A stretch of 8,084 nucleotides of DNA from Clostridium sp. UBA4548 (GTDB lineage: Bacteria > Bacillota > Clostridia > Clostridiales > Clostridiaceae), in assembly GCF_002387895.1 (NCBI RefSeq), contig NZ_DGLI01000044.1:1-8084 (forward strand), written 5' to 3'. The notes under the pieces were generated by a model that saw nothing but the letters and a program-made list of their open reading frames with translations, made no database searches and was not told the origin of the DNA. How positions within the stretch are numbered: position 1 is the first letter of the stretch; each line of letters opens with the position of its first letter. This document shows, piece after piece, positions 1 through 5,839 of the stretch. The translations under genes were made by a program, and so were the position numbers.

Positions 1-18
1 TTAATTTTCAAAGACCAA
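1..18 (-). promoter_or_regulatory. boxA-like rRNA antitermination sequence
   Basis: Read on the minus strand the window ends with TTGGTCTTTGAAAATTAA. This closely resembles the boxA-type element (TCTTTGAAAA followed by CT or TT) found in leaders and 16S-23S spacers of Gram-positive rRNA operons, where the Nus factor complex assembles to prevent premature termination. The 3' end of 16S rRNA is not present upstream on that strand, so a 16S leader is more likely than the 16S-23S spacer. The rRNA gene itself would lie beyond the left edge. This rests on motif recognition only. Confidence 0.5.
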
Positions 19-156
19 TTTCTCAACCCATCGCCTTTAACTAAACTATGGATGACTTGTATAAGGTTATCATCAACCACTTAGTATATCAAGGTTTCTA
101 GTAAAATTATTTGTTTCAATTCACTTGACTTTCTGACGACGAAATTTATTTTATCA
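1..156 (-). other. Probable rRNA operon leader and promoter region
   Basis: This stretch has no convincing coding frame and is somewhat richer in GC patches (around 20-60 and 130-140) than its surroundings. A short minus-strand hairpin (GGTT/AACC, 65-78) is the kind of small stem found near boxA. A possible extended -10 (TGATAAAAT on the minus strand, 148-156) has only a weak -35 partner near 171-176. I infer a 16S rRNA leader transcribed leftward because of the boxA-like element at its end. The promoter assignment is much weaker than the boxA call. Confidence 0.35.
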
Positions 157-226
157 AAAAATCAAAACTGTAGCCATCTTCTTTAATTTACAACACTAAG
201 TTATCTTTTATATTCTTTAAAATACT

Positions 227-304
227 AAAAATTACTTATTTTATCTATTAAAGATACACTTGGATGCATTGATGTTTACTATAAGTGTATAAATAGTAAT
301 TTTT
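227..304. repeat. Compound inverted repeat in intergenic region
   Basis: Two nested pairs of complementary arms lie here. The outer arms are AAAAATTACT (227-236) and AGTAATTTTT (295-304). The inner arms are ATACACTT (254-261) and AAGTGTAT (283-290), around a 21-base loop. The internal loop is asymmetric, 17 bases on the left and 4 on the right. A short T run closes the plus-strand side, so it could be a weak rightward terminator. It could equally be a regulatory structure upstream of the presumed rRNA leader. No gene was found inside. Confidence 0.4.
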
Positions 305-327
305 ATTCTAAATAAAGTTTTAGGGTT

Positions 328-372
328 AAATAATAGCTTGATTATGAGACCCTCATAATCAAGCTATTATTT
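328..372. terminator. Perfect 21-bp hairpin, probable bidirectional terminator
   Basis: The arms 328-348 and 352-372 are exact reverse complements, 21 bp long, with an ACC loop. The plus-strand side ends in ATTATTTT and the minus-strand side in TATTATTTAA, so U tracts are short in both directions. It lies downstream of the beta-lactamase-like gene and its own terminator, and upstream of the presumed leftward rRNA leader. It may insulate the two transcription units. Confidence 0.6.
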
Positions 373-436
373 TCTAAGTCATTCAAGGAAAGTGTCAGTA
401 TTTATAACCTAAAATTAGTTTTTATATAAAGTTCAG

Positions 437-467
437 AAAAAAAAGTATGAAGCTATAAACTTCACAC
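437..467 (-). terminator. Rho-independent terminator of the beta-lactamase-like gene
   Basis: On the minus strand GTGTGAAG, a seven-base loop and CTTCATAC form an 8-bp stem with one G-U pair. Eight consecutive T follow directly (437-444 on the plus strand). The stem begins two bases after the stop codon of the gene ending at 469, so it is a classic intrinsic terminator for that gene. Confidence 0.88.
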
Positions 468-468
468 C

Positions 469-1248
469 TTAATTCCAATCCTTATCAACCATATCAAACA
501 TCATTTTACCGCTACGTGCTATAGTGGTAATTCCGTATACATTAGTTGGTAAATTATTAGACATTACTGTATATACAAAATCACCTTTAGAGAAATTTAG
601 CAGTGCTGTATCGTTTTCAACTGTTTCAAGTGTTCCAATCTTATTAGCAGTATTAGCTTGAATCTCTCTTTGAAAGTAAAATGGTATTCTTGTATTTAAT
701 TGATGTCTTTTTAGAGTTTCTATTATTAATCTACTATGCTCTTTACTTAAAGCAGTGTTATTGTGAAGTAATTTAAAACATTGAGATAAATCATAGCTTG
801 TTGTAATATTTTCTTCATTATCACTCAATTTAACCTCTGATGGATACTTGTTAACTTTTGTGGACTTTAGTCCCATATCATTTATAAGGCTATTAACTTT
901 ATCCATGCCTAGTATATTAATAATTTTACAAGCTGCGGTATTATCACTTTGAATAAGCATAGCTACTAACAGTTCCTTTAATGTATATTGTTTTTCTGAA
1001 AATTCATGAATAATTCCGAAAAATCCAGAAACTTTATCTTCATCACCAATACTAATCAAATCATTTAAGGATACTTTCCCATTTTCAACTTCTTTCAATA
1101 ATGCCATAGCAATGGGTAACTTTATACATCCTGCAGCAGGCATTTTGACATTTTCGTTAAACCCATAAATAAATCCACTTTTTAAATCCTCAAAATAAAA
1201 ACTATAATTCCCTTCTCTTGATTCTAAATAGCGCTTAATCTCTTTCAT
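469..1248 (-). CDS. Class A beta-lactamase-fold protein lacking the catalytic serine
   Basis: This 259-residue protein has the layout of the class A beta-lactamase / serine hydrolase family. The helix after the active site (KLPIAMALLKEVENGKVSL, about 43-61), the SDN loop (S101-D102-N103) and the beta-strand motif near K203 are all recognisable. The family's SxxK motif reads G40-C41-I42-K43, so the serine nucleophile is replaced by glycine and a cysteine sits next to it. The K(T/S)G motif reads K203-I204-G205. The omega-loop region (about 136-150, ending ENITT) is present, but the general-base glutamate is not clearly in register. There is no signal peptide or membrane segment, so it should be cytoplasmic, unlike secreted beta-lactamases. 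The start is well supported by TGGAGG six bases upstream. The gene has its own consensus promoter and terminator. It is probably catalytically inactive or altered; resistance to beta-lactams should not be assumed. Confidence 0.85.
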   Translation of the reverse strand: MKEIKRYLESREGNYSFYFEDLKSGFIYGFNENVKMPAAGCIKLPIAMALLKEVENGKVSLNDLISIGDEDKVSGFFGIIHEFSEKQYTLKELLVAMLIQSDNTAACKIINILGMDKVNSLINDMGLKSTKVNKYPSEVKLSDNEENITTSYDLSQCFKLLHNNTALSKEHSRLIIETLKRHQLNTRIPFYFQREIQANTANKIGTLETVENDTALLNFSKGDFVYTVMSNNLPTNVYGITTIARSGKMMFDMVDKDWN

Positions 1249-1254
1249 AAACAG

Positions 1255-1260
1255 CCTCCA
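1255..1260 (-). promoter_or_regulatory. Strong ribosome binding site
   Basis: TGGAGG on the minus strand lies six bases before the ATG at 1248. It fixes the start of the beta-lactamase-like gene. Confidence 0.85.
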
Positions 1261-1286
1261 ACCTCTAACCTAGTTAAACTAAAATA

Positions 1287-1315
1287 ATTATAATTTTCTT
1301 TAAATATAATGTCAA
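1287..1315 (-). promoter_or_regulatory. Perfect consensus sigma-A promoter
   Basis: On the minus strand TTGACA (1310-1315) and TATAAT (1287-1292) are separated by exactly 17 bases. All twelve consensus positions match. Transcription would start near 1280, giving a leader of about 30 bases before the beta-lactamase-like gene. An exact match to consensus predicts strong basal transcription unless a repressor intervenes. Confidence 0.85.
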
Positions 1316-1316
1316 C

Positions 1317-1329
1317 TAAACATTGTTTA
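1317..1329. promoter_or_regulatory. Palindrome just upstream of the -35 box, possible operator
   Basis: TAAACATTGTTTA is a perfect 6+1+6 palindrome starting two bases upstream of the -35 hexamer of the consensus promoter. Such placement would suit an activator or repressor site. In AT-rich DNA a palindrome of this length can also arise by chance, and I cannot name a regulator. Confidence 0.3.
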
Positions 1330-1401
1330 CTTCTTTACTATAATCCTTTTAAATTATTCTTCATTAACTCTTAAATTCCTCTTTTAATTAACTAAATTAT
1401 C

Positions 1402-1432
1402 AAAAAAATAACCCAGAACTTTCTAGGTTATT
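1402..1432 (-). terminator. Rho-independent terminator of the transglutaminase-like gene
   Basis: On the minus strand AATAACC, a mismatch and AGA pair across an AAGT loop with TCT, a mismatch and GGTTATT. A run of seven T begins within the foot of the stem (1402-1408 on the plus strand). It lies about 120 bases after the stop at 1552 and before the promoter of the next gene, so it should end that transcript. The 3' untranslated stretch 1433-1551 between stop and hairpin holds only a weak 6-bp inverted repeat (TTAAGT/ACTTAA, 1516-1532) and no gene. Confidence 0.75.
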
Positions 1433-1551
1433 AATTTAATGCAATAAAACTGTTATTTCCAATAAAATTCAGTTCTAAACACATTATTGACATAGTTCTA
1501 CAGTGATATTCATACTTAAGTCATTAACTTAAATTTTACTTGAACTATATA

Positions 1552-2676
1552 TTATTTTTTATACTTTTCTAGTTCTACAGTTCTAATTGGAGCTTTTCCA
1601 TCTAAAGATATTGAAATGCTTGTTATTCCCACTGGCAAAGACAAATCATAGTAATTTTTTACTGGAACATACTCTTTTCCATTTATACTTATATAGTAAT
1701 CCTCAACCATATAGCTATTTATAAATGCGCCTACAGTAAATTTAACATAGTCTTCCGTATCATCCTTGATATTACGCTTGGCAAATATAATGTTTGGTAT
1801 TTTGTCACTATTATCATTTTGGTATACAATTTCAGGATTAATATTAAACACATCATCTTTCATTACAAAAATAGTCGGTTGAATATATCCTTTTAAGGTT
1901 TCCAATTGAATATATTGCTTATCCTTTACAAACTCTATAAAAGAATTACTTTTATACTGTTCATCTCTACTATTATCAATTTTAATAGTATAAGTATATA
2001 GATATTGAGAAATTCCCTTTAAATACTTCGAAGCTTCTTTAACATTCTCTACAGTTATTCCATCTGTACTAGATTTTACTAGTTCTACAGCAGATAGCGG
2101 AATTCCCTCTCTACTCATAAAACTTTCTATAGTTCCATCTACCATTACCCATTTTCCATGCACTTTACTCCACACTTCTAAGACACTATAACTGCTATTG
2201 TTCTTAATTTTCAAATTATTACTTGTTCTTAACTCTCCCGTTCTTGCAATTATCCCCACAGATGACAAAGCTTCCTCAAGTATAATATTATAATCCTGAA
2301 GAGATATCACCTTATTACTTTGCAGTCCCATTAACATTTCATCCACACTTTTCTTCGCCTCCATTGCTGAAGGCTTAACTTCTGCTCTTCTATTAAGCCA
2401 TTTAATTAATGCAATTGTCTTTTCAATTTCATTTGAACCCTCATTTACTACTTGCTCAAAATCATATTTGTTTTTAAGGTCTATTAACTTTGGATCATCC
2501 TTATTTAAATAATAAAAATGAATATTATTGCCTTCATATAAATTTTCCCAGTTTGTTACTTTGACATTGTAATCATAAGAACTTCCCTTTAAGTTATTTC
2601 TAAAAATTAGTAACACTATAGCCGATAGTACTATAATACTCCCTATAAAAAAGGTTAATATTCTTGAAGTTTTCAT
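1552..2676 (-). CDS. Membrane-anchored transglutaminase-like protein, predicted inactive
   Basis: The protein is 374 residues from the chosen start. A positively charged N-terminus and one hydrophobic helix (about 6-25) form a membrane anchor or uncleaved signal; the rest should lie outside the cell. Residues about 55-205 resemble the bacterial transglutaminase-like family: FYYLNKDDPKL near 54-64, a helical segment, LQDYNIILEEALSSVGIIAR at 126-145, LEVWSKVHGKWVMVDG at 166-181, then GIPLSAVE. In active relatives I recall the corresponding positions as Cys, in place of L126, and His, in place of Y163. Only the Asp (D180) of the triad remains. The C-terminal part (about 225-374) is beta-rich and I do not recognise it. 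I reject an upstream in-frame ATG at 2763 because GAGGAG lies seven bases before the ATG at 2676 and the TATAAT box lies between the two. It is probably a binding or structural cell-envelope protein; the ligand is unknown. Confidence 0.72.
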   Translation of the reverse strand: MKTSRILTFFIGSIIVLSAIVLLIFRNNLKGSSYDYNVKVTNWENLYEGNNIHFYYLNKDDPKLIDLKNKYDFEQVVNEGSNEIEKTIALIKWLNRRAEVKPSAMEAKKSVDEMLMGLQSNKVISLQDYNIILEEALSSVGIIARTGELRTSNNLKIKNNSSYSVLEVWSKVHGKWVMVDGTIESFMSREGIPLSAVELVKSSTDGITVENVKEASKYLKGISQYLYTYTIKIDNSRDEQYKSNSFIEFVKDKQYIQLETLKGYIQPTIFVMKDDVFNINPEIVYQNDNSDKIPNIIFAKRNIKDDTEDYVKFTVGAFINSYMVEDYYISINGKEYVPVKNYYDLSLPVGITSISISLDGKAPIRTVELEKYKK

Positions 2677-2683
2677 TTTTCCG

Positions 2684-2689
2684 CTCCTC
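2684..2689 (-). promoter_or_regulatory. Ribosome binding site that decides the start
   Basis: GAGGAG on the minus strand is seven bases before the ATG at 2676. The alternative ATG at 2763 would make a hydrophilic, lysine-rich extension ahead of the membrane helix and would lie upstream of the likely transcription start. Confidence 0.8.
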
Positions 2690-2716
2690 ACCAGCTTTAT
2701 TTTATAATTATATACA

Positions 2717-2763
2717 ATTATAAACTTTTTCTTATCTTTATAGCAATAGTTCTCATGAGTCAA
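2717..2763 (-). promoter_or_regulatory. Promoter region of the transglutaminase-like gene
   Basis: Two overlapping sigma-A type arrangements are visible on the minus strand. One is TTGCTA (2741-2746), an 18-base spacer and a perfect TATAAT (2717-2722). The other is TTGACT (2758-2763), a short 15-base spacer and TATAAA (2737-2742) preceded by an extended-10 TGC. I prefer the first for spacing. Either gives a leader of roughly 35-60 bases before the ATG at 2676. Confidence 0.5.
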
Positions 2764-2827
2764 GTAGTTTTTATTTTGTAAATGAAATTATTTCTTTAAA
2801 AAATCTACTTATAAACTATCAGAAGTA

Positions 2828-2852
2828 TCTAAAACTAGCATGAAGTTTTAGA
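2828..2852. repeat. 9-bp inverted repeat upstream of the transglutaminase-like gene
   Basis: TCTAAAACT (2828-2836) and AGTTTTAGA (2844-2852) are exact reverse complements around the seven-base loop AGCATGA. No T run follows on either strand, so it is not a standard terminator. It lies about 65 bases upstream of the nearest -35 box and may be a regulator site or chance. The rest of 2764-2952 shows no gene or other clear signal. Confidence 0.35.
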
Positions 2853-2952
2853 ACTAACTTACAGTTTCTATCTTTGTAGTTTTTATATCAACAGAATAAG
2901 ACTTTGTTATAAAATATTTGCTTTATCTAGCTTTATATTAAAACATGATTAA

Positions 2953-2976
2953 AGGCTATGATTTTATTCATAGCCT
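2953..2976 (-). terminator. Probable terminator of pckA
   Basis: AGGCTATGA (2953-2961) and TCATAGCCT (2968-2976) form a perfect 9-bp stem with a TTTTAT loop, 26 bases after the pckA stop. The T tract on the minus strand is broken (TTTAATCATGTTTT), so termination efficiency is uncertain, but position and stem quality fit. Confidence 0.6.
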
Positions 2977-3002
2977 CCTTAACTAATCGAGTTTTATTAA
3001 AA

Positions 3003-4577
3003 TTAAAATGTTTTTGGAGCAGCTTTTTTAATATCTTCGCTAACTTCCCCAAACTTTTGGAAGTTTTTATGAAATTGCTTTGCAAGCTCTCTTGCCTTAA
3101 AATCATATTTCTCTTTATCAGTCCAAGTATTCTTAGGATTTAATATTTCCTGTGGTACATTTGGTACTGACTTTGGAACATATAAATTGAAAATCTCATC
3201 TATTTCATATTCAACGTCTTTTAAATTTCCTTCTAAGGCTGCTTTAACCATGGCTCTAGTGTAATTTAAGTTCATTCTTTTCCCAGTGCCGTACTCTCCA
3301 CCAGTCCATCCGGTATTAACAAGGTAAACTTCAGTATTATAGTTCACAATTTTTTCTCCAAGTAGTTTTGCATAAACAGAAGGTTTCATAAGCATAAACG
3401 GTTCACCAAAGCATGCTGAAAATGTAGCTTTTGGTTCTGTTATTCCCCTTTCAGTTCCTGCTAACTTACTTGTATAGCCTGACATAAAGTGGTACATAGC
3501 GCCTTCTTTTGTTAATTTAGATATTGGTGGTATAACACCAAAAGCATCAGCAGTTAAAAAAACAACTGTATTAGGGTGCTGGCCAACTCCACTTAAATCT
3601 GCATTATCTATATACTCTACTGGATAAGCGCCTCTAGTGTTTTCTGTTAATGAATCATCATCGAAAACAGGTCTATTATTCTCATCTAAAATAACATTCT
3701 CTAATAATGCACCAAACTTTAGTGCATTGTATATTTGAGCTTCTTTTTCTTTATCAAGCTTTATAGTTTTTGCATAACATCCACCTTCAAAGTTGAAAAT
3801 TCCTTTATCGCACCAACCATGCTCATCATCTCCAATCAGTTTTCTATCTGGATCTGCTGATAAAGTTGTTTTTCCTGTTCCTGAAAGTCCGAAGAATACT
3901 GCTGTATCCCCAGCCTCTCCAATATTAGCAGAGCAATGCATTGGGAATACCCCTTTTAGAGGTAATAAAAAATTCATTACTGAAAATATTGATTTTTTTA
4001 TTTCTCCCGAATACTGTGTTCCACCAATTAATATAATTTTTTTATCAAAGTTTATTATTATGAAGGCTTCTGAATTTACTCCATCTTCCTTGCCATTTGC
4101 TTTAAATCCTGGAGCTACTATCACATTAAACTGTGGAGAATGAGTTTTTAACTCTTCTTCACTTGGTCTTCTAAATAATTGAGTTGACATTAATGCTTCT
4201 GAAGCATACTCATTTACAACTCTAATATTCATTTTATATTCTTCCATAGCTCCAACATATCCATTAAAAACAAATAAGTCCTTATCGCTTAAATATTTTG
4301 TAACTTTTTCATATAACTTATTAAAAACATCTTCTTCTATAGGAAGATTTACTTCTCCCCAGTTTATTAAACCATTTATACTCTCTTGCTTAACTATGAA
4401 TCTATCTTTAGGTGATCTCCCAGTATACTTCCCAGTATTTACAACTAATGCTCCACTTTCTGCAAGAGTTCCTTCTCCTCTTTTAACTGCATGTTCTACT
4501 AAACAAGCTGCACTTAAATTTTTGAAAATATTTTTAGAAGTGTTGATTTGTAACCCTTCTAAACTGTTTGAATTCAT
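3003..4577 (-). CDS. pckA: Phosphoenolpyruvate carboxykinase (ATP)
   Basis: This cytosolic enzyme interconverts oxaloacetate + ATP and PEP + CO2 + ADP, at the entry to gluconeogenesis or, in some anaerobes, run in the carboxylating direction. The 524-residue length fits the ATP-dependent family. Visible motifs are GRSPKDRF (R54, substrate-binding region), GTQYSGEIKKS (Y189, K194/K195), the metal-ligand region FPMHCSAN (H214), the P-loop GLSGTGKT (230-237), the kinase-2 loop LIGDDEHGW (247-255, with D250/D251) and ENTRGAYPVEYI (R315). No expected catalytic segment is missing, so it should be active. The start at 4577 lies just after GGGGGTAAGG; a family-typical N-terminus follows. It appears monocistronic, with its own promoter-like sequence and a hairpin after the stop. 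A cre-like sequence in the leader suggests carbon-source control. Confidence 0.97.
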   Translation of the reverse strand: MNSNSLEGLQINTSKNIFKNLSAACLVEHAVKRGEGTLAESGALVVNTGKYTGRSPKDRFIVKQESINGLINWGEVNLPIEEDVFNKLYEKVTKYLSDKDLFVFNGYVGAMEEYKMNIRVVNEYASEALMSTQLFRRPSEEELKTHSPQFNVIVAPGFKANGKEDGVNSEAFIIINFDKKIILIGGTQYSGEIKKSIFSVMNFLLPLKGVFPMHCSANIGEAGDTAVFFGLSGTGKTTLSADPDRKLIGDDEHGWCDKGIFNFEGGCYAKTIKLDKEKEAQIYNALKFGALLENVILDENNRPVFDDDSLTENTRGAYPVEYIDNADLSGVGQHPNTVVFLTADAFGVIPPISKLTKEGAMYHFMSGYTSKLAGTERGITEPKATFSACFGEPFMLMKPSVYAKLLGEKIVNYNTEVYLVNTGWTGGEYGTGKRMNLNYTRAMVKAALEGNLKDVEYEIDEIFNLYVPKSVPNVPQEILNPKNTWTDKEKYDFKARELAKQFHKNFQKFGEVSEDIKKAAPKTF

Positions 4578-4599
4578 AATCCTTACCCCCGAATTTCAA

Positions 4600-4614
4600 T
4601 GTTTAACGTTTACA
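4600..4614. promoter_or_regulatory. Imperfect cre-like site in the pckA leader
   Basis: TGTTTAACGTTTACA (read on the plus strand) contains a perfect right half of the catabolite-responsive element (AACGTTTACAT). The left TG is displaced by one base from the usual WTGNNARCG spacing. It lies between the pckA promoter-like boxes and the ribosome binding site, where a bound CcpA-type repressor could block elongation. Clostridial CcpA is reported to accept variable spacing; whether this copy is bound is inference. Confidence 0.35.
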
Positions 4615-4648
4615 TATATTTCATGCTTGTACTTAAAAGCACTCTATA

Positions 4649-4681
4649 ATTATATATTACTACTTTTAAAATAAAATGCAA
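4649..4681 (-). promoter_or_regulatory. Probable pckA promoter
   Basis: On the minus strand TTGCAT (4676-4681) is followed after 16 bases by TAATAT (4654-4659). An overlapping perfect TATAAT sits at 4649-4654, but 21 bases away. The exact -10 is therefore unclear. The transcript would have a leader of about 65-75 bases that includes the cre-like sequence. Confidence 0.4.
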
Positions 4682-4785
4682 GAAAAAATTTAATATTTAA
4701 TAGTAAATTAAGGTCTTTTGAATGAAAGCCGTCAATGTTCCACCTGAAAATCTCCACTTTCTTTAATAATGTAGCACAATATCTC

Positions 4786-5649
4786 CTATTCTTTATTTTT
4801 TATTAAATATATAGAATAAATAACTATAAATACACCAAGCAATTGAGTAGCAGAAATGCCCTCTTTAAGCATAAAGTATGAAATAAGTATAGATGTTGGT
4901 ATTTCCAGGTTAGAAATAACAGCTACCTTTACCGCTCCAATATGTTTAATTCCTGCATAAAGCAAAGTTAAAGGGATTATTTCACAAAAAACAGCTAATA
5001 TTATTATATATCCATAGGTTTTAAAACTAATACTATCTGTGAAAACAAAAAGAGGAAACTTATAAATCATTAATGAAATTAATGAGAATAAAGTTGAATA
5101 TGCATTCGTTGCTAAAGGTGAGACCTTTGAGAACTTAGTTTCAGAAAACACATTCATAAATGCATAAAATAGAGCAGCAAGTAATCCATAAAGTATACCT
5201 TTTATAGAGTACGAACCTCCAGCTGTTGTAATATTTAAAGTTAATATGCATCCTATAAACGCCATTATCACTATAATAACTTTTTTGCTATGCACTTTTT
5301 CCTGCCCCTTAATAATAGAGTAGAAAAATACCATTATTGGGTATGTCATTAGTAATACCGTAGTCATTGCTACAGGTAAATAATTGAAGGATAAGTAATA
5401 AAAAACCGTCATAAAAGTGTTTCCTACTACCCCTAATATGGCTAAATCCTTTAATTGGCTTAATGTAACTTTCAGTGACTTCTTATCTGTTACATATAAC
5501 ACGCCAAACATTATTGTTACTGCAATAATATATTGCAGTGTAAGAAGACTTACTGAGTCTAGCTCACTCTGTCCAAGCTTTACAAACAAACCAGCACTCC
5601 CAAAAAGAAATGCTGATACTAAGGCATAAATATATCCTACTTTCTTCAT
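4786..5649 (-). CDS. EamA/DMT family transporter (ten-helix)
   Basis: This 287-residue protein is very hydrophobic and shows the drug/metabolite transporter pattern: two EamA repeats of about five helices each (roughly residues 4-140 and 150-284). The first begins with the typical YIYALVSAFLFGSAGLFVK. The second begins IKGILYGLLAALFYAFMNV and contains ISNLEIPTSILISYFMLKEG, matching the conserved end of the repeat where a Glu-Pro is usual. Length and topology are complete. It acts in the cytoplasmic membrane, probably as an exporter or exchanger of a small metabolite; the substrate cannot be inferred from sequence or from its neighbours. The start is supported by AAGGTGG four bases upstream and an extended -10 promoter. 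No convincing hairpin follows the stop, so some transcripts could run toward pckA, about 208 bases downstream on the same strand. Confidence 0.9.
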   Translation of the reverse strand: MKKVGYIYALVSAFLFGSAGLFVKLGQSELDSVSLLTLQYIIAVTIMFGVLYVTDKKSLKVTLSQLKDLAILGVVGNTFMTVFYYLSFNYLPVAMTTVLLMTYPIMVFFYSIIKGQEKVHSKKVIIVIMAFIGCILTLNITTAGGSYSIKGILYGLLAALFYAFMNVFSETKFSKVSPLATNAYSTLFSLISLMIYKFPLFVFTDSISFKTYGYIIILAVFCEIIPLTLLYAGIKHIGAVKVAVISNLEIPTSILISYFMLKEGISATQLLGVFIVIYSIYLIKNKE

Positions 5650-5653
5650 TTAA

Positions 5654-5687
5654 CCACCTTCTACTAAAACTATTATGTATTATAGCA
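5654..5687 (-). promoter_or_regulatory. Promoter and RBS of the EamA transporter gene
   Basis: On the minus strand an extended -10, TGCTATAAT (5679-5687), lacks a good -35 partner, which fits extended -10 promoters. AAGGTGG (5654-5660) lies four bases before the ATG at 5649. The predicted leader is only about 20-25 bases. Confidence 0.6.
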
Positions 5688-5812
5688 ACAATTACTATAG
5701 GGATTTATTCCTTACTCATAGATTAATAATTGAAGTTCATGTTTTTTAGCCCAATTACTCTCCCAAACTTTCATAAATAAGTTTTAAATCTATCAATTAT
5801 AGTAGGATTATT

Positions 5813-5839
5813 GTACTATATTATGCTATAATATACTAC
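5813..5839. promoter_or_regulatory. Imperfect palindrome over the murT promoter
   Basis: GTA, a mismatch and TATATTA (5813-5823) mirror TAATATA, a mismatch and TAC (5829-5839) around TGCTA. Ten of eleven arm positions pair. It spans the -10 box and ends at the predicted transcription start, the usual place for a repressor. A second short palindrome, CTACTGTAG (5836-5844), overlaps its right end. The regulator is unknown. Confidence 0.35.
5824..5832 (+). promoter_or_regulatory. Extended -10 promoter of murT-gatD
   Basis: TGCTATAAT is a perfect extended -10 element. No good -35 lies 17 bases upstream. Transcription would start near 5839, leaving a leader of about 110 bases before the murT ATG. 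A second TATAAT (5865-5870) also lacks a clear -35. The rest of 5688-5810 shows only AT-rich sequence without a gene. Confidence 0.55.

Noticed and set aside
1..80. Minus-strand open frame from a GTG at 80 running off the left edge
   Set aside because: No ribosome binding site, a stop codon directly before the GTG, and the sequence is better explained as an rRNA leader with boxA.
1487..1516. Plus-strand TTGACA-18-CATACT, a possible antisense promoter into the transglutaminase-like gene
   Set aside because: The -10 matches only four of six positions and no plus-strand gene follows; hexamers like this arise by chance in AT-rich DNA.
1493..2090. The 11-mer TAGTTCTACAG present three times (1493, 1570, 2080)
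   Set aside because: Two copies encode similar Val-Glu-Leu codons within the gene and the third is in the 3' untranslated region; flanks do not align, so it is not a convincing repeat family.
2677..2763. N-terminal extension of the transglutaminase-like protein from an in-frame ATG at 2763
   Set aside because: No ribosome binding site, the extension covers the best TATAAT box, and the ATG at 2676 has GAGGAG at ideal spacing directly ahead of a membrane helix.
3793..4143. Plus-strand open frame antisense to pckA (also 2958-3143, 4396-4674, and 5417-5629 opposite the transporter)
   Set aside because: They lie opposite well-conserved genes or their ends, lack RBS and promoters, and their translations resemble no protein family I know.
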